Origin: Paraburkholderia caballeronis
Lineage (GTDB): Bacteria > Pseudomonadota > Gammaproteobacteria > Burkholderiales > Burkholderiaceae
Direction: 5' to 3'
Assembly (NCBI RefSeq): GCF_900104845.1
Contig: NZ_FNSR01000001.1
Coordinates: 620,001-684,000, forward strand
Length of the DNA stretch: 64,000 nt
In this document: positions 58,585 to 64,000 of the stretch, piece by piece
Numbering within the stretch: the stretch's first letter is position 1
How the letters are laid out: the number at the start of each line of letters is the position of its first letter
Notes under the pieces: model-generated
What the model was told of the DNA's origin: nothing
Database searches by the model: none
Seen by the model: only the letters and a program-made list of their open reading frames with translations
Program-made: the position numbers and the translations under genes

Positions 58585-59811
58585 TCAACCCCCGTCGTCG
58601 TTCCCGTCGCTGTCGTTGTTGTCGTCGTCGGCCGGCTGCTTCGGCGGCGGCGGGCGCTTGCCGATCATCACGTCGAGGTCCATGTCCTTGTTCTTGCGCA
58701 CGAGGTGGACCTTCGCGTCGGTGCCCGGCTTGATCTGCGCGATCACGTTCAGCAGGCGCGTCGTGTCGGTGATGTCCTCGCCGTTCACGCTGACGAGGAT
58801 GTCGCCCGGCTTGATGCCGGCCTTGTCCGCCGGGCCGCCCTGTAGCACGCCCGCGACGATCGCGCCCGATTTCTGGTTCAACCCGAACGACTCGGCGATC
58901 TCCGGCGTCACGTCCTGCGGCTCGACGCCGATCCAGCCGCGCGTGACGGTGCCGGTCGTGATGATGCTTTCGAGCACGCTGCGCGCGGTGGACACCGGGA
59001 TCGCGAAGCCGATGCCGAGCGAGCCGCCCGAGCGCGAATAGATCGCGGTGTTGATGCCGAGCAGGTTGCCGTTCACGTCGACGAGCGCGCCGCCGGAGTT
59101 GCCCGGATTGATCGGCGCGTCGGTCTGGATGAAGTTCTCGAAGGTGTTGATGCCGAGGTGGTTGCGGCCGAGCGCGCTGATGATGCCCATCGTGACCGTC
59201 TGGCCGACGCCGAACGGGTTGCCGATCGCGAGCACGACGTCGCCGACGCGGGTCTGGTCCATCCGGCCGAGCGTGATCGCCGGCAGGTTCGGCAGGTTGA
59301 TCTTCAGCACCGCGAGATCGGTTTCCGGGTCGATGCCGATCACCTTCGCGGTGGTCGTGCGGCCGTCGGACAGCGCGATCTCGATCTGGTCCGCGCCGTC
59401 CACGACGTGCTGGTTCGTTAGAATGTAACCCTCAGGGCTCACGATGACGCCTGAGCCGAGGTTCGCGGCCGGCTGATCCTGCTGCTTGCGGTTGTTGTTG
59501 CGGTCGCCGAAGAAGTAGCGGAACAGCGGGTCGTTCTGACGCGGATCGGGCGGCAGCGATCCGTCCTTGCTCGAAAACACGTTGACGACCGCGGGCATCG
59601 CCTTCTGGGCGGCGTCCGCATAGGTGCCCGACGCGGGGCTGCCGCCGATGCCTGGCGCGACCTCGCGCAATGCGACGATCGGTTCGGCAAGCTGCTTGCC
59701 GAACTGTCCCTGGCGCTGCAGCCACTGCGGCTTGAGCGTGGCGACGATGAACATCAGCGCCAGCAGGACTGTCACCGCCTGGGCGAAGAGCAGCCAAAAG
59801 CGTCTAAGCAT
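58585..59811 (-). CDS. DegS-like membrane-anchored serine protease with one PDZ domain
   Basis: Periplasmic HtrA-family protease, 408 residues. An N-terminal helix (about 5-25) acts as membrane anchor. The trypsin-like domain has H135 (LTNQHVVDGA), D165 (DPETDLAVLKI) and S239 (INPGNSGGALVD). One PDZ domain (about 280-375) follows, and the protein ends in an acidic Asp/Asn-rich tail. One PDZ and an anchor resemble DegS, which triggers the sigma-E response in E. coli, though many beta-proteobacterial copies are annotated DegQ/Do. The start lacks an obvious Shine-Dalgarno and lies 19 bases from the divergent nif3 start. Confidence 0.9.
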   Translation of the reverse strand: MLRRFWLLFAQAVTVLLALMFIVATLKPQWLQRQGQFGKQLAEPIVALREVAPGIGGSPASGTYADAAQKAMPAVVNVFSSKDGSLPPDPRQNDPLFRYFFGDRNNNRKQQDQPAANLGSGVIVSPEGYILTNQHVVDGADQIEIALSDGRTTTAKVIGIDPETDLAVLKINLPNLPAITLGRMDQTRVGDVVLAIGNPFGVGQTVTMGIISALGRNHLGINTFENFIQTDAPINPGNSGGALVDVNGNLLGINTAIYSRSGGSLGIGFAIPVSTARSVLESIITTGTVTRGWIGVEPQDVTPEIAESFGLNQKSGAIVAGVLQGGPADKAGIKPGDILVSVNGEDITDTTRLLNVIAQIKPGTDAKVHLVRKNKDMDLDVMIGKRPPPPKQPADDDNNDSDGNDDGG

Positions 59812-59830
59812 CTGAAGAACAGAGGTTTAT

Positions 59831-60577
59831 ATGGATCGGATCGAACTGGAATTGTATCTGAACAATCTTCTCGAAACCGCGCGCTTCAAGGACTACTGCC
59901 CGAATGGGGTGCAGGTCGAAGGCCGGCGCCGGGTCGAGAAGATCGCGACCGGCGTGACCGCGTCGCTCGCGTTCCTCGAAGCCGCGCTGGAATGGGGCGC
60001 GGACGCGGTGCTGGTCCATCACGGCTACTTCTGGCGCAACGAGGCGCCGCAGATCACCGGCCGTAAATACCGGCGGCTGAAGACGCTGCTCGCGAACGAC
60101 CTGAGCCTGTTCGCGTACCACCTGCCGCTCGACAGCCATCCGGAGTACGGCAACAACGCGCAGCTCGGCGCGAGGCTCGGCTGGATCGGCGACCAGCGGT
60201 TCGGCGACCAGGACCTCGGCTGGATGACCACGCTGCCGATGCCGATCACGCTCGCGCACTTCACCGCGCAGGTCGAGCAGACGCTCGGCCGCACGCCGCT
60301 CGTGCTCGGCGACCCGGACTGGGAGCTGCGGCGCGTCGCGTGGTGCACAGGCGCCGCGCAGGGGTTCTTCGACGCGGCGATCGACGCGGGCGCGGACGTA
60401 TTCCTGACCGGCGAGATCTCCGAGCAGACGACGCACACGTCGGCGGAAAGCGGCGTCGCGTTCCTCGCCGCCGGCCACCACGCGACCGAACGCTTCGGCG
60501 TGCAGGCGCTCGGCGCGCATCTGTCGGAGACGTTCGACATCGAACACCTGTTCATCGACATCCCTAACCCGGTTTGA
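59831..60577 (+). CDS. Nif3-like dinuclear metal center protein
   Basis: A 248-residue protein of the NIF3/YbgI family, hexameric ring proteins with a dinuclear metal site. Metal ligands are likely in [25 protein letters not shown] and the C-terminal [28 protein letters not shown] opens the domain. GTP cyclohydrolase-like activity has been proposed for the family but is not established. AGAGG precedes the ATG. Confidence 0.92.
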   Translation: MDRIELELYLNNLLETARFKDYCPNGVQVEGRRRVEKIATGVTASLAFLEAALEWGADAVLVHHGYFWRNEAPQITGRKYRRLKTLLANDLSLFAYHLPLDSHPEYGNNAQLGARLGWIGDQRFGDQDLGWMTTLPMPITLAHFTAQVEQTLGRTPLVLGDPDWELRRVAWCTGAAQGFFDAAIDAGADVFLTGEISEQTTHTSAESGVAFLAAGHHATERFGVQALGAHLSETFDIEHLFIDIPNPV

Positions 60578-60714
60578 CCGGGCGCAAACCGTGCCCGGCG
60601 GGGAAGCCGGAAACGGAGAAAACGCTTAAAACGCAACCGCGCGAAAGGCCTCTCGCGCGGTGCGGGAAAACCCGAAATATCAAGGACTTCGGTCGCTTTT
60701 GCGGGTAACGCCCC

Positions 60715-60744
60715 TTGTAAATGCCGACTCCATTCGCGCAAACT
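60715..60744 (+). promoter_or_regulatory. Probable petABC promoter
   Basis: TTGTAA (60715-60720) and CAAACT (60739-60744) with an 18-base spacer lie about 57 bases upstream of petA. The same 60578-60801 spacer also holds a 9-bp hairpin ACCGCGCGA/TCGCGCGGT at 60636-60661 without a T run, perhaps a terminator for nif3. Confidence 0.4.
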
Positions 60745-60801
60745 AGCGATCGGTGGAGAACGGCGTGACGGAAAATTCCAACTCAGAAGTGGGGCGATGT
60801 G

Positions 60802-61422
60802 ATGCGAGACAAGGAAAATGACCGCGTCGATGGCAGCCGCCGTACCTGGCTGATTGCGACGTCGGTGGCGGGCGGCATTGGCGGCGTCGCGACCGTCGTC
60901 CCGTTCGTCGCTTCGTTTGCACCTTCCGAAAAAGCCCGCGCGGCGGGCGCGCCGGTCGAAGCCGACATCGGCAACCTCGAACCCGGCAGCATGATGACCG
61001 TCGCGTGGCGCGGCAAGCCGGTCTGGATCCTGAACCGGACCGACCGGATGCTCGCCGACGTGAAAAAGGCGGTCCCGCAACTGGCCGATCCGAACTCCGA
61101 GCACCCGTTCTCGATGCCGGTGCCGGAGTACTGCCAGAACGAATTCCGCTCGCGCGCGGAGCACAAGAACATTCTCGTGACGGTCGCCGTCTGCACGCAC
61201 CTCGGCTGCACGCCGACCGCGCGCTTCCAGGAAGGGCCGCAGCCGAACCTGCCCGACGACTGGCCGGGCGGCTTCCTGTGCCCGTGCCACGGCTCCACCT
61301 ACGACCTCGCCGGCCGCGTGTTCAGGAACAAGCCGGCGCCGCAGAACCTCGACATCCCGCGATTCATGTTCACGTCTGCGACGCAGCTCGTGATCGGCAA
61401 GGACGAAAAGGGAGAAGCGTAA
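60802..61422 (+). CDS. petA: Ubiquinol-cytochrome c reductase Rieske iron-sulfur subunit
   Basis: Rieske 2Fe-2S subunit of the bc1 complex. Cluster ligands are C131/H133 in CTHLGC and C160/H163 in CPCHGS. The N-terminus has a twin arginine (GSRRTWLIATSVAGG, R13-R14) before the single membrane helix, consistent with Tat-dependent insertion. The start ATG at 60802 follows an in-frame GTG by one codon; 206 residues. Its TAA stop overlaps the petB ATG. Confidence 0.95.
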   Translation: MRDKENDRVDGSRRTWLIATSVAGGIGGVATVVPFVASFAPSEKARAAGAPVEADIGNLEPGSMMTVAWRGKPVWILNRTDRMLADVKKAVPQLADPNSEHPFSMPVPEYCQNEFRSRAEHKNILVTVAVCTHLGCTPTARFQEGPQPNLPDDWPGGFLCPCHGSTYDLAGRVFRNKPAPQNLDIPRFMFTSATQLVIGKDEKGEA

Positions 61423-62807
61423 TGGCGACGGGACACGAAAAAGAGGTGCAGACGACCGGGCTCGCCGGCTGGATCGACCGCCGCTTTCCGATGACGTCCA
61501 CGTGGCGCGCCCACGTGTCCGAGTACTACGCGCCGAAGAACTTCAACTTCTGGTATTTCTTCGGCTCGCTCGCGCTCGTCGTGCTCGCGAACCAGATCGT
61601 CACCGGCATCTTCCTCACGATGAACTACAAGCCCGACGCCACGCTCGCGTTCGCGTCGGTCGAGTACATCATGCGCGAGGTGCCGTGGGGCTGGCTGATC
61701 CGCTACATGCACTCGACCGGCGCGTCGATGTTCTTCGTCGTCGTGTACCTGCACATGTTCCGCGGGCTGCTGTACGGCTCGTACCGCAAGCCGCGCGAAC
61801 TGGTGTGGATCTTCGGCTGCGCGATCTTCCTGTGCCTGATGGCCGAGGCGTTCTTCGGCTACCTGCTGCCGTGGGGGCAGATGTCGTTCTGGGGCGCGCA
61901 GGTGATCGTGAACCTGTTTTCCGCGATTCCGCTGATCGGCCCGGACCTGTCGCTGTGGATCCGCGGCGACTACGTGGTGTCCGACGTCACGCTGAACCGC
62001 TTTTTCGCGCTGCACGTCATTGCGATCCCGCTGGTGCTGATCGGCCTCGTGATCGCGCACATCGTCGCGCTGCACGAGGTCGGCTCGAACAACCCGGACG
62101 GCATCGAGATCAAGGATAAAAAGGATGCGGACGGCGTGCCGCTCGACGGCATCCCGTTCCACCCGTATTACTCGGTGCACGATTTCATGGGCGTCTGCAT
62201 TTTCCTGATGGTTTTTGCGGCGATCGTGTTCTTCGCCCCGGAAATGGGCGGTTATTTCCTCGAAGCGAACAATTTCGTGCCGGCGAACCCGTTGCAGACG
62301 CCGCCGGAGATCGCGCCGGTGTGGTATTTCACCGCGTTCTACGCGATGCTGCGCGCGACCACCGACCCGTTCAAGATCGTGCTGATGATCGTGATCGCGC
62401 TGCTGGGCCTGTTCGCGCTGCTGCGGGCGCGCGGCCGCTGGCGCGTCGGGCTGCCGGCGCTCGCGGTGCTGGTGATCCTCGCGATGTACTTCACCGAGTC
62501 GAAGTTCTGGGGCGTCGTCGTGATGGGGACCGCGGTGCTGTCGCTGTTCTTCCTGCCGTGGCTCGACCGTTCGCCGGTGAAGTCGATCCGCTACCGGCCG
62601 CTGTTCCACAAGGTGTTCCTCGGGATTTTCGTCGCCGCGTTCCTGACGCTCGCGTTCCTCGGCACCCGGCCGCCGTCGCCGGCCGCGACGCTGATCGCGC
62701 AGGTCTGCGCGCTCGTCTATTTCGCGTTTTTCCTCGGCATGCCGTTCTGGACGCCGCGCGGCACCTTCAAGGAGCCGCCGGAGCGCGTCCGGTTCAAGCC
62801 CCATTAA
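61422..62807 (+). CDS. petB: Cytochrome b subunit of the bc1 complex
   Basis: Membrane subunit with two b haems and both quinone sites, 461 residues. RYMHSTGASMFFVVVYLHMFRG and FFALHVIAIPLVLIGLVIAHI contain the haem-ligand histidine pairs. GYLLPWGQMSFWGAQVI and the Qo-site PPEIAPVWYF (a PEW variant, read here as PEIAPVWYF) are present. It is coupled to petA through TAATG. Confidence 0.95.
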   Translation: MATGHEKEVQTTGLAGWIDRRFPMTSTWRAHVSEYYAPKNFNFWYFFGSLALVVLANQIVTGIFLTMNYKPDATLAFASVEYIMREVPWGWLIRYMHSTGASMFFVVVYLHMFRGLLYGSYRKPRELVWIFGCAIFLCLMAEAFFGYLLPWGQMSFWGAQVIVNLFSAIPLIGPDLSLWIRGDYVVSDVTLNRFFALHVIAIPLVLIGLVIAHIVALHEVGSNNPDGIEIKDKKDADGVPLDGIPFHPYYSVHDFMGVCIFLMVFAAIVFFAPEMGGYFLEANNFVPANPLQTPPEIAPVWYFTAFYAMLRATTDPFKIVLMIVIALLGLFALLRARGRWRVGLPALAVLVILAMYFTESKFWGVVVMGTAVLSLFFLPWLDRSPVKSIRYRPLFHKVFLGIFVAAFLTLAFLGTRPPSPAATLIAQVCALVYFAFFLGMPFWTPRGTFKEPPERVRFKPH

Positions 62808-62824
62808 CCGCGAGCGAGCAAAAC

Positions 62825-63601
62825 ATGACGAAAAATCCACTGCTTTCGGCGCTCGCGCGGGTCGCGGGCGCCGCGTCGCTGCTGCTCGCGTGCGGCCTGG
62901 CGGCTGTTCCGGCTCATGCGCAGGAGAACATTCCGCTCGACCGCGCGCCCGATAACGGCGAAAATCTCGTTTCGCTGCAACATGGCGCCCAATTGTTTGT
63001 AAACTATTGCCTCAACTGCCACAGCGCGAACCTGATGCGCTTTAGCCGACTGCAGGATCTCAGCATCGGGCAGAAGGAAATCGAGGCCAATCTGCTGTTC
63101 ACGACCGACAAGGTCGGCAACACGATGTCCATCGCGATGCGGCCGGACGACGCGAAAGCGTGGTTCGGCGTGGCGCCGCCGGACCTCTCCGTGGAGGCGC
63201 GGGCGCGCAGCCGCGACTGGCTCTACACGTACCTGCGCAGTTTCTACCGGGACGACGCGCGCCCGACCGGCTGGAACAACCTGGTGTTCGAGAACGTGAG
63301 CATGCCGCACGTGCTGTGGCAACTGCAGGGCATCCGGACCGCCAAGTTCGAGGACGCGGTGGACGAGGAAACCGGCGAAAAGGTCCACCGCTTCGCCGGC
63401 TTCCAGCAGGTCACACCGGGGACACTGTCACGGGTGGATTATGATGCTGCCGTGGCCGACCTCGTGGCCTACCTCGGGTGGATGTCGGAGCCCGAGCAGC
63501 GGACCCGCAGACAGCTTGGCGTGTGGGTGCTGCTGTTCCTCGGCGTCCTGAGCTTTTTCGCGTGGCGATTGAACGCCGCGTACTGGAAAGATATCAAATA
63601 A
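62825..63601 (+). CDS. petC: Cytochrome c1 subunit of the bc1 complex
   Basis: Haem c protein accepting electrons from the Rieske centre. A signal peptide ending VPAHA precedes the haem site C62-x-x-C-H66 (NYCLNCHSANLMRFSR). The axial methionine is likely in ENVSMPHVLW, and a C-terminal helix (VWVLLFLGVLSFFAWRL) anchors it. It has 258 residues. An intrinsic terminator follows the stop. Confidence 0.95.
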   Translation: MTKNPLLSALARVAGAASLLLACGLAAVPAHAQENIPLDRAPDNGENLVSLQHGAQLFVNYCLNCHSANLMRFSRLQDLSIGQKEIEANLLFTTDKVGNTMSIAMRPDDAKAWFGVAPPDLSVEARARSRDWLYTYLRSFYRDDARPTGWNNLVFENVSMPHVLWQLQGIRTAKFEDAVDEETGEKVHRFAGFQQVTPGTLSRVDYDAAVADLVAYLGWMSEPEQRTRRQLGVWVLLFLGVLSFFAWRLNAAYWKDIK

Positions 63602-63634
63602 TCACGTCCTGACCGGCGTGGGGCTGGCGCGACG

Positions 63635-63656
63635 AAAATCCGTCCGACGGATTTTT
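63635..63656 (+). terminator. Intrinsic terminator after petABC
   Basis: Stem AAAATCCG/CGGATTTT with a five-base loop, ending in a short T tract. It separates petABC from sspA, which begins 40 bases later. Confidence 0.75.
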
Positions 63657-63695
63657 CGCGTGCTGGCCTTTGGGTTTTTTGAGGAAACGTAAATC

Positions 63696-64000
63696 ATGAT
63701 GGTTCTGTACTCCGGCACTACCTGCCCGTTCTCCCAGCGTTGCCGGCTGGTGTTGTTCGAAAAGGGCATGGACTTCGAAATCCGCGATGTCGACCTGTTC
63801 AACAAACCGGAAGACATCGCCGTGATGAATCCGTACGGTCAGGTGCCGATTCTGGTCGAGCGCGACCTGATTCTGTACGAGTCGAACATCATCAACGAAT
63901 ACATCGACGAGCGCTTCCCGCATCCGCAACTGATGCCGGCCGACCCGGTGCAGCGCGCGCGCGCGCGCCTGTTCCTGCTGAATTTCGAGAAGGAACTGTT
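63696..64000 (+). CDS. sspA: Stringent starvation protein A, N-terminal part
   Basis: RNA-polymerase-associated protein with a glutathione-transferase fold. The N-terminal thioredoxin-like domain reads MMVLYSGTTCPFSQRCRLVL, then VDLFNKPEDIAVMNPYGQVPILVERDL and LYESNIINEYIDERFPHPQL. The gene is cut by the right edge after about 101 residues. It follows petABC, a common betaproteobacterial order. Confidence 0.93.
   Translation, partial: MMVLYSGTTCPFSQRCRLVLFEKGMDFEIRDVDLFNKPEDIAVMNPYGQVPILVERDLILYESNIINEYIDERFPHPQLMPADPVQRARARLFLLNFEKEL

Overview
The window is a GC-rich, densely packed, conserved (core) stretch of a betaproteobacterial chromosome. Gene content and order fit Burkholderiaceae sensu lato, meaning the main chromosome of a Burkholderia, Paraburkholderia or Caballeronia type organism. 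Supporting blocks are hemB-engB-cytochrome c4-resB-ccsA, ponA next to pilMN(OP)Q-aroK-aroB-dgt, gltBD, thiOSGE, mlaFEDACB-yadGH-ibaG-murA-hisGDCBHAFIE, tatABC and petABC-sspA. I assigned this from protein families and synteny read by eye; no database search was run. I saw no tRNA, rRNA, CRISPR array, prophage or intact insertion sequence.

Region by region: 1-5.9 kb holds haem and c-type cytochrome functions (hemB fragment, the GTPase EngB, a dihaem cytochrome c4, the ResB/CcsA haem-ligation system), with a small RNA candidate between hemB and engB. 6-12.3 kb carries the MsrPQ methionine sulfoxide reductase, lysA with the small lipoprotein LptM, cyaY and the class A penicillin-binding protein 1A. 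12.5-16.8 kb is a four-gene type IV pilus/DNA-uptake alignment operon in which pilO and pilP are fused. 16.9-19.9 kb carries aroK, aroB and dgt, followed by a broken glycerophosphodiester phosphodiesterase gene. 20.7-23.2 kb is the least core-like stretch: a DUF883 membrane protein, an OmpW-type porin, a strong orphan hairpin, and a degenerate Y1-transposase-like protein. 23.5-29.8 kb is gltBD.

29.9-36 kb is a small accessory segment: thpR, a DadA-type oxidase behind an MFS transporter, and an SDR behind an SbmA-like ABC exporter. 36.3-40.1 kb is a TPP-riboswitch-controlled thiamine thiazole operon, with a short coupled leader ORF before thiO and a long N-terminal extension on ThiE. 40.2-46.3 kb is the Mla phospholipid-trafficking system plus a two-gene ABC transporter. 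46.3-55.6 kb runs ibaG-murA-hisGDCBHAFIE. 55.7-64 kb holds a DUF4870 protein, a HIT hydrolase, tatABC, a DegS-like protease, a Nif3 protein, the cytochrome bc1 complex and the start of sspA.

Several neighbourhoods work together. CcsA/ResB can supply haem to cytochrome c4 and PetC. TatABC can export MsrP and the Rieske protein PetA, both of which carry twin-arginine N-termini. MsrQ feeds electrons to MsrP. I found no wholly new multi-gene system. The best leads are the anti-Shine-Dalgarno hairpin RNA beside hemB, the PilO-PilP fusion with a tandem-repeat linker, the catalytically stripped transposase homologue, the coupled leader peptide of thiO, and the ThiE N-terminal domain.
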